The notes: generated by a model from the letters alone, not told the origin. A DNA stretch of 64,000 nucleotides from Nocardioides dongkuii (GCF_014127485.1 NZ_CP059903.1:1860001-1924000), one strand, 5' to 3'; shown: positions 40,476 to 51,605, counted from the stretch's first letter. Numbers and translations: made by a program.

Positions 40476-41141
40476 TCAGCGCAGGAGGACCCGGGTCAGG
40501 ACGTCGGCCAGCAGCGCGGCGTACTCCTCCGGGCCTCGACCGCGCGAGGAGACGAGGCCGAAGTACTCCGGGCCGTTGAGCGACCAGACGAGGTCGGCCA
40601 CCTCCTCGTCGGTGAAGTCGTCGCGGAGCTCGCCGGTCGCACGGAGGTCGGCGGCCAGCAGCCGCATGTTCGCGGCGCGCCGCTCGGAGAGCTCGGTCCA
40701 GACCGCGGCGCACTCGTCGTCGGTCGCCGCCGCAGACCGGAGCGCGTCGAGCAGGGGAGCGGTCCGGGGGAGCAGGCGGCCCATCGCCTCGGCGTACACC
40801 GCGATCTTGGTGCGGGCGTCCGGGGCGGCGCGGACCCGCTGGACGTAGGCGCGCTGACGGACGTCGGACGGCACCGCCCCCTCGCCCAGCACCAGGTCGT
40901 GGACGGCGAGCAGCAGCCGGGGCTTGCGGCCCACGCTGGCGTAGACGGTGTCGACCGCGACGCCCGCCGCCCGCGCCACGTCGGCGACCGACGTGCCCGC
41001 GTAGCCCCGGGTCGAGAAGAGCTCGTGCGCGGCGACCAGCACCGCCTGCCGGGTGGCCTCGGCCGCCGCCTGGCGCCGGCGCGCGTCGTACGGCCGGGGG
41101 TCCCGGGAGGCGGGGGCGGAACCGTTGACAGGGCGGGGCAC
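40476..41141 (-). CDS. TetR-family transcriptional regulator
   Basis: A 221-residue regulator. The N-terminal helix-turn-helix region reads AVLVAAHELFSTRGYAGTSV followed by ADVARAAGVAVDTVYASVG. The C-terminal ligand domain is diverse. GTG 41141 is chosen because a TACGCT -10 box (complement of 41149-41154) lies seven bases upstream, predicting a leaderless message; the frame is open further but runs into the divergent cupin gene. A perfect operator-like palindrome lies between the two genes, suggesting control of itself and the cupin. Confidence 0.9.
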   Translation of the reverse strand: MPRPVNGSAPASRDPRPYDARRRQAAAEATRQAVLVAAHELFSTRGYAGTSVADVARAAGVAVDTVYASVGRKPRLLLAVHDLVLGEGAVPSDVRQRAYVQRVRAAPDARTKIAVYAEAMGRLLPRTAPLLDALRSAAATDDECAAVWTELSERRAANMRLLAADLRATGELRDDFTDEEVADLVWSLNGPEYFGLVSSRGRGPEEYAALLADVLTRVLLR

Positions 41142-41155
41142 GCGACTTAGCGTAA

Positions 41156-41187
41156 CAATTGATCCGAAGGTGCTTCGGATCGAATTG
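41156..41187. promoter_or_regulatory. Putative TetR operator between the divergent tetR and cupin genes
   Basis: GATCCGAAG (41161-41169), a three-base spacer and CTTCGGATC (41173-41181) form a perfect 9-bp inverted repeat. CAATT and GAATTG flank it and extend the symmetry with one extra base. It overlaps the likely -35 region of tetR and lies just before the cupin ribosome site, a placement suited to repressing both. Confidence 0.75.
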
Positions 41188-41198
41188 AGGAGCAGCCG

Positions 41199-41690
41199 AT
41201 GTCCGAGTCCGTCGTCGTCACCCGGCCCGGTGGGGGCCGCGGCACCTGGGCCATGGGGTCGCTGTTCGAGCATCTCCTGGAGGCGCCGCGCGACGCCGTC
41301 GGCCTGGGAGTCGCCATGGTCACCCAGCCACCGGGCATCGCGACCCCGCTCCACCAGCACGCCCGGGAGGCCGAGGCCTTCTTCCTGCTCGAGGGCCGGA
41401 TGTCCTACCGCGCGGGCGACGAGACCCACGAGCTCGATGCGGGCTGCTTCATGTACCTCCCGGCCGGCGTGCCGCACGCGTTCCGGATCCGCGGCGAGGT
41501 GCCGGCGCGCTTCCTGGCGCTCACCGCACCCGGTGGCCTGCTCAACCTGTACGACGAGGTCGGCATCCCGGCGACCGAGCTGCGGCTGCCCGGGGCGGAC
41601 GGGCTCTCGCCCGAGGTGGAGATCCCGCGGTGGGTGGAGGCCGGGCCGCGCTACGGGCTCGAGGTGCTCGGCCCGCCGATCCCGGAGTGA
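41199..41690 (+). CDS. Cupin domain protein
   Basis: A 163-residue small cupin. The first cupin motif appears as PLHQHAREAEAFFLLEGRMSY and the second as LPAGVPHAFRIRG. Metal binding through these His and Glu residues is likely. Quercetin dioxygenase-like enzymes and small binding proteins share this fold, so the reaction is unknown. ATG 41199 has GAGGAG at 41187-41192. It is divergent from tetR across a shared operator. Confidence 0.87.
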   Translation: MSESVVVTRPGGGRGTWAMGSLFEHLLEAPRDAVGLGVAMVTQPPGIATPLHQHAREAEAFFLLEGRMSYRAGDETHELDAGCFMYLPAGVPHAFRIRGEVPARFLALTAPGGLLNLYDEVGIPATELRLPGADGLSPEVEIPRWVEAGPRYGLEVLGPPIPE

Positions 41691-41740
41691 GCCTGCCTGG
41701 ATTGCGACGGCCCGGCGTCGGTCACCGGTAGGTCATCGGC

Positions 41741-41779
41741 GACCCAGCCGATCAACCCAGCCGATCGACCCGACCGATC
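41741..41779. repeat. Three tandem 13-bp repeats before the quinone reductase gene
   Basis: GACCCAGCCGATC, AACCCAGCCGATC and GACCCGACCGATC follow each other without gaps and end one base before the AGAGAAGAGG ribosome site. They may be protein-binding iterations, or a simple slippage product in the leader. Confidence 0.7.
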
Positions 41780-41797
41780 CCAGAGAAGAGGCCCTCG

Positions 41798-44445
<2,648 letters not shown>

Positions 44446-44449
<4 letters not shown>

Positions 44450-45732
44450 CCACCTACCTGATCCAGAACGCCGCCGTCCTCGGCGGCGAGCCGACCGACC
44501 TGCTGCTCGCCGACGGCGTGGTGCGCGAGATGGGCCCCGGGCTGTCCGCGGACGGCGCCGAGGTCGTCGACGCGACCGGGCTGGTCGCGCTCCCCGGCCT
44601 GGTCGACCTGCACACCCACCTGCGCGAGCCCGGCCGCGAGGACGCCGAGACCGTGGAGACCGGCACCCAGGCCGCCGCGATGGGCGGGTTCACCGCGGTC
44701 CACGCGATGGCGAACACCGAGCCGGTCGCGGACACCGCCGGGGTCGTCGAGCAGGTCTGGCGGCTCGGCCGCGAGGCCGGCTTCTGCGACGTCTACCCGG
44801 TCGGCGCGGTCACCGTGGGCCTGCAGGGCGAGCGGCTGGCCGAGCTCGGCGCGATGGCCGACTCCGCCGCCCGGGTGCGGGTCTTCTCCGACGACGGGAA
44901 GTGCGTCAGCGACGCGGTGCTGATGCGCCGGGCGCTGGAGTACGTCAAGGCCTTCGACGGCGTCGTCGCCCAGCACGCCCAGGAGCCCCGGCTCACCGAG
45001 GGCGCCCAGATGAACGAGGGCGAGCTCTCCGGCCGGCTCGGGCTGACCGGCTGGCCCGCCGTCGCCGAGGAGGCGATCATCGCGCGCGACTGCCTGCTCG
45101 CGGCCCACGTCGGCAGCCGGCTGCACGTGTGCCACGTGTCCACCGCGGGGTCGGTGGAGATCGTGCGCGAGGCCAAGCGCAAGGGCGTGGACGTCACCGC
45201 CGAGGCCTGCCCGCACCACCTGATCCTGACCGACGAGCTGGCGGCGACCTACGACCCGATCTACAAGGTGAACCCGCCGCTGCGCACCGCCGCCGACGTC
45301 GAGGCGCTGCGGGCCGGGCTCGCCGACGGCACGATCGACATCGTCGCCACCGACCACGCGCCGCACCCGCACGAGGACAAGGACTGCGAGTGGGCGGCCG
45401 CGGCGTTCGGCATGCTCGGCCTGGAGACCGCGCTGTCGGTCGTGCAGGCGACGATGGTCGACCCCGGCCTGCTCGACTGGGCCGGCGTCGCGGAGCGGAT
45501 GTCGTACGCCCCCGCGCGGATCGGCCGGGTCGCCGACCACGGCCGCCCGCTCGAGGTGGGGGCGCCGGCCAACGTCGTGCTCTACGACCCGGCGGCGCGC
45601 CGCACGATCGACCCCACAGAGTCCGCCAGCCTGAGCCGGAACACGCCGTACCGCGGGATGGAGCTGCCCGGGCGGGTGGTCGCGACCTTCCTGCGGGGCC
45701 GGCCCACGGTCCTGGACGGCAAGCTCGCCTGA
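44446..45732 (+). CDS. pyrC: Dihydroorotase
   Basis: A 428-residue class I dihydroorotase that closes carbamoyl aspartate to dihydroorotate. Metal ligands are seen in [10 protein letters not shown] (His56, His58), in TAEACPHHL, and in the late [12 protein letters not shown] segment. ATG 44446 overlaps pyrB (ATGA). A perfect terminator starts at the stop codon, so in this genome pyrR-pyrB-pyrC is a closed unit without carA. Confidence 0.96.
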
Positions 45733-45766
45733 GCGGCCGATCCCTTCCGGGGAAGGGATCGGCCGC
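45733..45766 (+). terminator. Perfect 16-bp hairpin after pyrC
   Basis: GCGGCCGATCCCTTCC (45733-45748) pairs exactly with 45751-45766 around a two-base loop. It begins immediately after the pyrC stop and ends before the ribosome site of the next gene. Confidence 0.85.
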
Positions 45767-45786
45767 CGCCGACGTTGGGGACCAGC

Positions 45787-46776
45787 ATGAGCATCGTGCT
45801 GTCCGTCCTCGACCTGGCCCCCATCGCGAAGGGGGAGAGCGTCCGCAGCAGCATCGCGGCCAGCGTCGCCCTCGCCCAGCAGGCGGAGGCGAGCGGCTAC
45901 CGCCGGGTCTGGTACGCCGAGCACCACAACATGCCGCGCATCGCCTCGTCCGCGACCAGCGTGCTGATCGCCCACGTCGGCGCGCACACCTCGACGATCC
46001 GCCTCGGCGCCGGCGGCGTGATGCTGCCGAACCACGCGCCGCTGACCATCGCCGAGCAGTTCGGCACCCTCGAGGCGATGTACCCCGGCCGGATCGACCT
46101 GGGCCTGGGCCGCGCGCCCGGTTCGGACCAGAACACCATGTACGCCCTGCGCCGCGACCCGTCGTCCTCCGACCGGTTCCCCGAGGACGTCCTGGAGCTC
46201 CAGGGCTACCTGACGGGGGAGTCGCGGGTGCCCGGGGTCCAGGCGGTGCCCGGGCGTGACTCGCAGGTGCCGCTCTACATCCTCGGCTCCTCGATGTTCG
46301 GCGCGCACCTCGCCGCGCAGCTCGGGCTGCCCTACGCCTTCGCCAGCCACTTCGCGCCGCAGGCGCTGGAGGCGGCCGTCGCGGCGTACCGCCGTGAGTT
46401 CCGGCCCTCCGCCCAGCTCGAGGCGCCGTACGTCGTGGCCGGCGTCAACGTGATCGCCGCCGACACCACCGAGGAGGCGCACGAGCACCACGTCGCGATG
46501 CGGCGGTCGATGGCCGTCGGGCTCTTCGGCGGGGGCCAGGACCTCTCCGACGTCGAGGCTGACGTGCTGCTGCGCCGGGGTGCCGGCACGCACGTGGACC
46601 AGATGTTCACCTACGCCGCGATCGGCACAGCGGACCAGGTCGGCCCCTACCTGCGCGCGTTCGCGGACCGGGTCGGCGCCGACGAGCTGATCACCGCCCA
46701 CCAGGCTCCGACCACCGAGGCGCGGCTGCGCTCGGTGGAGCTGGCGGCGGAGGCGATGGCGACCGCCCGGGTCTGA
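45787..46776 (+). CDS. LLM-class flavin-dependent oxidoreductase (luciferase-like)
   Basis: A 329-residue bacterial luciferase-like monooxygenase. The N-terminal strand has LSVLDLAPI, followed by [44 protein letters not shown] and [13 protein letters not shown], all typical of the single-subunit group. FMN or F420 is the likely cofactor; the substrate is unknown. ATG 45787 has TTGGGGA upstream and was preferred to TTG 45775. It is the first gene of the accessory block that separates the two pyr clusters. Confidence 0.88.
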   Translation: MSIVLSVLDLAPIAKGESVRSSIAASVALAQQAEASGYRRVWYAEHHNMPRIASSATSVLIAHVGAHTSTIRLGAGGVMLPNHAPLTIAEQFGTLEAMYPGRIDLGLGRAPGSDQNTMYALRRDPSSSDRFPEDVLELQGYLTGESRVPGVQAVPGRDSQVPLYILGSSMFGAHLAAQLGLPYAFASHFAPQALEAAVAAYRREFRPSAQLEAPYVVAGVNVIAADTTEEAHEHHVAMRRSMAVGLFGGGQDLSDVEADVLLRRGAGTHVDQMFTYAAIGTADQVGPYLRAFADRVGADELITAHQAPTTEARLRSVELAAEAMATARV

Positions 46777-46850
46777 CCGCCGCGGGTCCGCATGGGGAGG
46801 GCCGCCGAGGGGTAGCGTGAGGCTGCTCACACTCTCGGACCGGAGGCCCC

Positions 46851-49067
46851 ATGAGCACCTCGACCACGCTGACCGATCCGCCCGGGTCGCGCGCGGAGCG
46901 GGGCCGCCCCTCGCCCCGCTCGATCGCGATCTGGACCGCCGTCGCCCTCGTCGGCGCCGTCTGCTGGGCGGTGCTGGCGCTCAGCCGGGGCGAGGACGTC
47001 TCCGCGCTGTGGATCCTGTTCGCGGCGCTGTCGTCGTACGCCATCGCCTACCGCTTCTACTCCCGGTTCATCGCCCGGCGGGTGCTGCGGCTCGACAACA
47101 GCCGTGCGACGCCCGCGGAGCGCCTCGGCAACGGCACCGACTTCGAGGTCACCGACCGCCGGGTGCTCTTCGGCCACCACTTCGCGGCCATCGCCGGCGC
47201 GGGCCCGCTGGTCGGCCCGGTGCTCGCGGCGCAGATGGGCTACCTGCCGGGCACCGTCTGGATCATCGTCGGCGTCATCTTCGCCGGCGCAGTGCAGGAC
47301 ATGGTCGTCCTGTTCCTCTCGATGCGCCGCGACGGCAAGAGCCTGGGCCAGATGGTCCGCGAGGAGATCGGCGTCGTGGGCGGCATCGCCGCGCTGATCG
47401 CGGTGTTCTCGATCATGATCATCATCCTGGCGGTGCTCTCGCTGGTGGTCGTCAACGCGCTCGCCGAGTCGCCCTGGGGCGTCTTCTCGATCGGGCTGAC
47501 CATCCCGGTCGCGCTGTTCATGGGCTTCTACCTGCGCTTCCTGCGCCCCGGCCGGGTCCTGGAGGTCACCGGCATCGGCGTCGTCCTGCTCCTGCTCGCC
47601 ATCATCGGCGGCGGGTACGTCGAGGCCTGGGGCCTGGACGGGGCGCTGACGCTGTCCAAGGAGACGCTGACCATCTGCCTGGTGGTCTACGGCTTCATCG
47701 CCTCGGTGCTCCCGGTCTGGATGCTCCTCACCCCGCGGGACTACCTCTCGACGTTCATGAAGATCGGCGTGATCCTGCTGCTCGCCGTGGGCCTGGTGCT
47801 GGCCCGGCCGTCGCTGCAGAACGAGGCGGTCACGTCGTTCGCGAGCAACGGCGACGGGCCGGTCTTCGCGGGGTCGCTCTTCCCGTTCCTCTTCATCACC
47901 ATCGCCTGCGGCGCCCTCTCCGGCTTCCACGCCCTGATCGCCTCCGGGACCACCCCGAAGATGATCGAGAAGGAGAGCCACGTCCGGATGATCGGGTACG
48001 GCGGGATGCTGATGGAGTCCTTCGTGGCCATCTCGGCGCTGATCGCCGCCTCCGTGATCGACCAGGGCATCTACTTCGCGATGAACGCCCCCGGCGGTGC
48101 CACCGGCGGCACGATCGAGGGCGCCGTCGAGTTCGTCAACGGCCTCGGGTTCACCCTGACCCCGGGACAGCTGGAGGCGGCCACGGCCGCGGTCGAGGAG
48201 GACCTGGTCTCCCGGACCGGCGGCGCGCCCACCCTCGCGCTGGGCATCGCGACGATCTTCAGCGACGCCTTCGGCGGCGGGGGCGCGGCGTTCTGGTACC
48301 ACTTCGCGATCATGTTCGAGGCGCTGTTCATCCTCACCGCCGTCGACGCCGGCACCCGGGTGGGCCGGTTCATGCTCCAGGACACCATCGGCAACGTCTG
48401 GACGCGGTACGCCGACACCTCCTGGAAGCCCGCCGCCTGGAGCGCCTCCGCCGTGGTCGTCGCCTGCTGGGGCTACATGCTGTACGTCGGGGTCACCGAC
48501 CCCCTCGGCGGGATCAACCAGCTCTTCCCGCTCTTCGGGATCGCCAACCAGCTGCTCGCCGCGATCGCGCTCACCCTCTGCGTGACGCTCTTCCTCAAGC
48601 ACGGCTGGGCGAAGTGGGTCTGGGTCCCGGCCGTCCCGCTGGTCTGGGACCTGGTCACCACGATGACCGCGAGCTACCAGAAGGTGTTCTCCTCCGACCC
48701 GCTGATCGGCTACTTCGCCCAGGCCGACCGCTACCGCGACGCCCGCGACGCGGGCGAGGTGCTCGCCCCCGCCGCCGACGCCGGGCAGATGGACACCGTG
48801 GTCACGAACTCCACCGTGAACGGTGTCCTCCAGGCCGCCTTCGCCGTGCTCGTGCTGGTCATCGTCGCCAACGCCGCCCTCGTGTGGGTCCGGGCGCTGC
48901 GGGCGGGCTCGCTCCCGACCACCGAGGTCCCGGCCCAGCCCTCCCACCTGGTCGCGCCGGCCGACTTCCTGGCCACCCCGGAGGAGAAGGAGGCGGTCGC
49001 CGCCTGGGAGGCCGAGCGGGAGGCCGACCGGGTGGCGGGCGCCGGCGGCGCGGGGAGCCGGCGGTGA
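46851..49067 (+). CDS. cstA: Carbon starvation protein A-type transporter
   Basis: A 738-residue polytopic membrane protein of the CstA family, associated with peptide or pyruvate uptake under carbon limitation. The conserved FGHHFAAIAGAGPLVGPVLAAQ lies near residue 105, and PFLFITIACGALSGFHALIASGTTPK is further on. About 16-18 spans are visible, with a charged C-terminal tail. GGAGG precedes ATG 46851 and TAGCGT at 46813-46818 is a likely -10 box. It is coupled to a YbdD-like gene. Confidence 0.93.
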   Translation: MSTSTTLTDPPGSRAERGRPSPRSIAIWTAVALVGAVCWAVLALSRGEDVSALWILFAALSSYAIAYRFYSRFIARRVLRLDNSRATPAERLGNGTDFEVTDRRVLFGHHFAAIAGAGPLVGPVLAAQMGYLPGTVWIIVGVIFAGAVQDMVVLFLSMRRDGKSLGQMVREEIGVVGGIAALIAVFSIMIIILAVLSLVVVNALAESPWGVFSIGLTIPVALFMGFYLRFLRPGRVLEVTGIGVVLLLLAIIGGGYVEAWGLDGALTLSKETLTICLVVYGFIASVLPVWMLLTPRDYLSTFMKIGVILLLAVGLVLARPSLQNEAVTSFASNGDGPVFAGSLFPFLFITIACGALSGFHALIASGTTPKMIEKESHVRMIGYGGMLMESFVAISALIAASVIDQGIYFAMNAPGGATGGTIEGAVEFVNGLGFTLTPGQLEAATAAVEEDLVSRTGGAPTLALGIATIFSDAFGGGGAAFWYHFAIMFEALFILTAVDAGTRVGRFMLQDTIGNVWTRYADTSWKPAAWSASAVVVACWGYMLYVGVTDPLGGINQLFPLFGIANQLLAAIALTLCVTLFLKHGWAKWVWVPAVPLVWDLVTTMTASYQKVFSSDPLIGYFAQADRYRDARDAGEVLAPAADAGQMDTVVTNSTVNGVLQAAFAVLVLVIVANAALVWVRALRAGSLPTTEVPAQPSHLVAPADFLATPEEKEAVAAWEAEREADRVAGAGGAGSRR

Positions 49068-49240
49068 CGCGCGTCCTGGCCGGGCTGCGCTGGTACCTCC
49101 GCGAGCTGAGCGGGGAGGCCCGGTGGGACGACTACCTCGAGCGCTGCGCCCGCGACGGCACCGCGCCGATGAGCCGCCGCGCGTTCGAGCGGCACCGCGA
49201 CGACCACCGGGAGCGCTCGACGCAGGGTCGCTGCTGCTAA
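49064..49240 (+). CDS. YbdD/YjiX family small protein
   Basis: A 58-residue protein starting MTRVLAGLRWYLRELSGEARWDDYLERC with a late MSRRAFERHR segment, the YbdD/YjiX pattern. These small proteins are encoded next to cstA/yjiY transporters and probably assist them. GTG 49064 overlaps the cstA stop (GTGA). The C-terminus reads GRCC; two terminal cysteines are unusual and might reflect an altered 3' end, since a different type of sequence starts right after the stop. Confidence 0.88.
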   Translation: MTRVLAGLRWYLRELSGEARWDDYLERCARDGTAPMSRRAFERHRDDHRERSTQGRCC

Positions 49241-49336
49241 CTGGGTGTGTCCCATGTCCCGGGTATTGAGGCCCGCGAGAAACGCGCTCTCATGCCGATG
49301 AGCGCGCTCTCGCCCCTGCGAGGTCACACCGCCAGC

Positions 49337-49406
49337 TGTAACGCGGTGTCCACCACTCTTCCGCGGTGCTGCAGCACCGCGGGAGAGCAGTGGATACCGC
49401 GTTACA
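49337..49406. repeat. 70-bp near-perfect palindrome upstream of hicAB
   Basis: This explains most of the 317-base gap after ybdD. The sequence from TGTAACGCGG (49337) to CCGCGTTACA (ending 49406) folds on a centre at CTGCAG (49369-49374), with only a few mismatches in 35 pairs. A second, weaker inverted repeat (CGAGA...TCTCG type, about 49275-49312) lies before it. No protein-coding content is evident here. Confidence 0.85.
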
Positions 49407-49557
49407 TGTACGGCTCAGCGCTGAGGCAGCCGTCCGCTCCTTCCACGACTCGCGCGACCGCTTCTGCCGCTGCGCGCGTGCTGCGGTCGTGGGGTTCGCG
49501 GAGGTGCGGGTGACTAGCGGTGTTGGCTGGAGTACTGCGGGTAGTACCATCTGGATG

Positions 49558-49802
49558 GTGCCGTCCGTCGACAAGATCGTCAAGGCGATGCGGGCCAACC
49601 CGCAGGGAATCGCCTTCAACGACCTCAGGTCGGTGTGCGAGCTCTACTTCGGGAACCCCGACAGAGCGGCGGCTCCCACCTCGTGTTCAAGACTCCGTGG
49701 CCCGGTGACCCGCGGGTGAACATCCAGAACGACAAAGGGAAGGCCAAGGCGTACCAGGTGCGCCAGGTCCTCAAGGCGATCGACAAGAAGGAGGCGATCT
49801 GA
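49558..49802 (+). pseudogene. hicA: HicA-type toxin with a one-base frameshift
   Basis: The start codes for MPSVDKIVKAMRANPQGIAF and runs to YFGNP; the frame then shifts at the CCCC run (49656-49659). In the next frame the sequence continues RQSGGSHLVFKTPWPGDPR and VNIQNDKGKAKAYQVRQVL up to TGA 49802. Adding one base gives an uninterrupted 81-residue protein with the HicA His (GSH) in place. As written, translation ends at a TGA near 49719. TACCAT at 49545-49550, seven bases before GTG 49558, suggests a leaderless message. HicA toxins cleave mRNA; this copy is broken unless the base is a sequencing error. Confidence 0.8.
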
Positions 49803-50146
49803 TGCAGACCCAGACCCGAGTGGACGTGTCCCACTACAGCTACCGAGTCACCTGGTCGGCCGAGGACAACGAGTTCGTCGCCACCTGTCTGGAGTTCCCC
49901 TCGCTGTCCTGGCTCGCACCCACCCAGATCGAGGCACTCCAGGGACTCGAGGCAGTGCTCAGCGACGTGCTCGTCGACATGGCCGAGCAAGGCGAAAAGG
50001 CCCCGGTCCCATTCTCCGAGCGGACGTACTCCGGCACGTTCAACGTCCGCATCGGTCAAGGTCTCCACCGCGACCTCGTCATCCACGCGGCAGAGGACGG
50101 CCTGAGCCTCAACCAGTACGTCGTGAAGAAGCTGGCCTCCGGCTGA
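49802..50146 (+). CDS. hicB: HicB-type antitoxin
   Basis: A 114-residue antitoxin. The N-terminal half has the HicB fold (YSYRVTWSAEDNEFVATCLEFPSLSW and ALQGLEAVLSDVLVDM), and the C-terminal half a ribbon-helix-helix DNA-binding segment (TFNVRIGQGLHRDLVIHAAEDGLSLNQYVVKKL in two parts). ATG 49802 overlaps the hicA stop (TGATG), the usual toxin-first coupled arrangement. The antitoxin is intact although the toxin is not. Confidence 0.87.
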   Translation: MQTQTRVDVSHYSYRVTWSAEDNEFVATCLEFPSLSWLAPTQIEALQGLEAVLSDVLVDMAEQGEKAPVPFSERTYSGTFNVRIGQGLHRDLVIHAAEDGLSLNQYVVKKLASG

Positions 50147-50196
50147 ATCTCCTCAGATGATGCTCGACTTCCAGGACATGGAGCATGTTCACGAGT

Positions 50197-50226
50197 GACC
50201 GCGATGTCATCACCACATCGCGGGTC
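50197..50226 (+). terminator. Hairpin after hicB
   Basis: CGCGATGT (50200-50207) pairs with ACATCGCG (50215-50222) across a seven-base loop, and GAC/GTC bases flank it. It lies about 50 bases after the hicB stop and just upstream of the next gene's promoter. Confidence 0.5.
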
Positions 50227-50259
50227 CCCTGCCGACGTCGGCTCAGTAGCCTCGTTGCC

Positions 50260-50541
50260 ATGTCGACCAAGTCGGAGCGACGAGCCGCCCGCGAGGCGGT
50301 TGCCGCCTATCACGAGGCGCAGCTGGCCTCGCTCCTCCAGCGGGTGGGCGAAGCCGCGGACAGTTTCCGCGCCGGCGAACTCGACGCGTTCGAGACTGAT
50401 CAGATCGTCTTCCAGTACAGCCGGGCGGCGAAGGAGCTCTGGAAGTTCTGCAACCTCGCTGACGTCGAGTTTGCCGCGCAGCTGATTCATGAGGGTCCGC
50501 CGCGCGACTGGTGGGACCGTGGTGCACCGAAACGCAGATGA
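50260..50541 (+). CDS. Small hypothetical helical protein
   Basis: A 93-residue, mainly helical protein with no recognised domain: MSTKSERRAAREAVAAYHEA, then a segment rich in Ala, Asp and Phe (FRAGELDAFETDQIVFQYSR), then ELWKFCN. No signal or membrane segment is present. TAGCCT at 50247-50252 lies seven bases before ATG 50260, supporting this start (leaderless) over one at 50185. It lies inside the hicAB island, which may mean it travels with it. Confidence 0.65.
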   Translation: MSTKSERRAAREAVAAYHEAQLASLLQRVGEAADSFRAGELDAFETDQIVFQYSRAAKELWKFCNLADVEFAAQLIHEGPPRDWWDRGAPKRR

Positions 50542-50636
50542 GTCGCTCCTGAGCATCCACCACCGCTTCCATGTCCACGGTGCCGTCGAGGCGCGCTACC
50601 GCAGTCCCGACCACAGGGGACACACCCGGTAAGAGC

Positions 50637-51464
50637 TCAGCCTGCGGTGCGGGCGGTGACCAGCAGGTACTCCCAGTCCAGCTGGGTGACCCCGCCGAAC
50701 CGGTCCGGCAGGGCGGCGAGCGCGGCGTCGAGCTCGGCGACCCGCTCGGGCTGGTCCGCGATCCCGCGGTACGCCGCGATCGTCGGGCCGTAGCGGGCCT
50801 TGAAGTAGTCGCGGAGCTCCGCCCCGGTCGCGAACCTCCGCACGGGCAGCGACCGCCGCTCGGCGACGAGGTCGACGACGCGGTCGCCGAGCAGGCCGCG
50901 CACGTGCTCCTCGGAGCCCCACAGCGGCGGCGGCTGCACGCCGGGCGGCGGCGGCGCGACGTACCCCTTCATGGTCGCGAACATCTGGCCGATGTACCCC
51001 TCCGGGGTCCACGAGATCAGCCCGATCCGACCGCCGGGGCGGCAGACCCGGACCAGCTCGTCGGCAGCCGCCTGGTGGTGCGGTGCGAACATCACGCCGA
51101 CGCTCGAGGTGACCACGTCGAAGGTGTGGTCGGCGTACGGCAGCGCCTCGGCGTCGCCCTCGGCCCACTCGACCTCGACGCCCGCGTCGGCAGCGTGCCG
51201 CCGCCCCACGTCGAGGAGCTCCGGGGTGAGGTCGGACGCGACGACGCTCGCGCCGGCCGCGGCCGCCGGGACGGCGACGTTCCCGGATCCCGCGGCGACG
51301 TCGAGCACGCGGTCGCCGGGCGCGATCCGGCACGCCTCGACGAGGGTCGGGCCGAGGTCCGAGATGATCTCGGCGGCGACGGCCGGGTAGTCGCCGAGGG
51401 CCCAGACGGCGCGGTGCTTGGCCTTCAGCGCCCGGTCGGCGGCGAGGTCGGTGGTGGTGCTCAT
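50637..51464 (-). CDS. Class I SAM-dependent methyltransferase
   Basis: A 275-residue methyltransferase. Motif I is VLDVAAGSGNVAVPAA, followed by ASDLTPELLDVGRRHA, AEGDAEALPYADHTFDVV and LVRVCRPGGRIGLIS, as in the UbiE/small-molecule group. The C-terminal third is variable and probably sets the substrate, which is unknown. AAGGAG lies a few bases before the ATG at 51464. It is divergent from hrpB across about 140 bases and its stop abuts the hicAB island. Confidence 0.9.
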   Translation of the reverse strand: MSTTTDLAADRALKAKHRAVWALGDYPAVAAEIISDLGPTLVEACRIAPGDRVLDVAAGSGNVAVPAAAAGASVVASDLTPELLDVGRRHAADAGVEVEWAEGDAEALPYADHTFDVVTSSVGVMFAPHHQAAADELVRVCRPGGRIGLISWTPEGYIGQMFATMKGYVAPPPPGVQPPPLWGSEEHVRGLLGDRVVDLVAERRSLPVRRFATGAELRDYFKARYGPTIAAYRGIADQPERVAELDAALAALPDRFGGVTQLDWEYLLVTARTAG

Positions 51465-51605
51465 GGTGGTGCTCCTTCGTTCTCGGGGTTGACACCTCCT
51501 TCCTAGGCGTCCCGACCCGCGTCCGGATCCGCAGCGGTTGCCCATCTCGGGACCGCCGGCTGCCCAGGTCGGGCCGCCGGCACCGGGAAGGGGAGACTGG
51601 GGCCC

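Larger units (their letters stand above)
49243..50627. mobile_element. hicAB island bounded by 11-bp inverted repeats (possible non-autonomous mobile unit)
   Basis: GGGTGTGTCCC at 49243-49253 recurs inverted as GGGACACACCC at 50617-50627, followed inward on both sides by N-TGT. The pair encloses 1.4 kb that fills exactly the space between the ybdD stop (49240) and the stop of the convergent methyltransferase gene (50637). Inside are a long palindrome, hicA (broken), hicB and one small gene. No transposase or recombinase and no clear target duplication were found, so mobility is only a hypothesis. Confidence 0.4.

Noticed and set aside
49247..49513. Open frame of 88 codons after ybdD
   Set aside because: It runs across the two inverted repeats, so its protein is a translation of palindrome sequence; no start signal or domain is present.
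49640..49720. Programmed ribosomal frameshifting in hicA
   Set aside because: No slippery heptamer plus downstream structure pattern was seen, and HicA is not known to use frameshifting. A plain one-base deletion or read error is simpler.
49243..50627. Complete insertion sequence
   Set aside because: The end repeats are suggestive but no transposase frame exists on either strand, and no target duplication was recognised; kept only as a possible non-autonomous unit.
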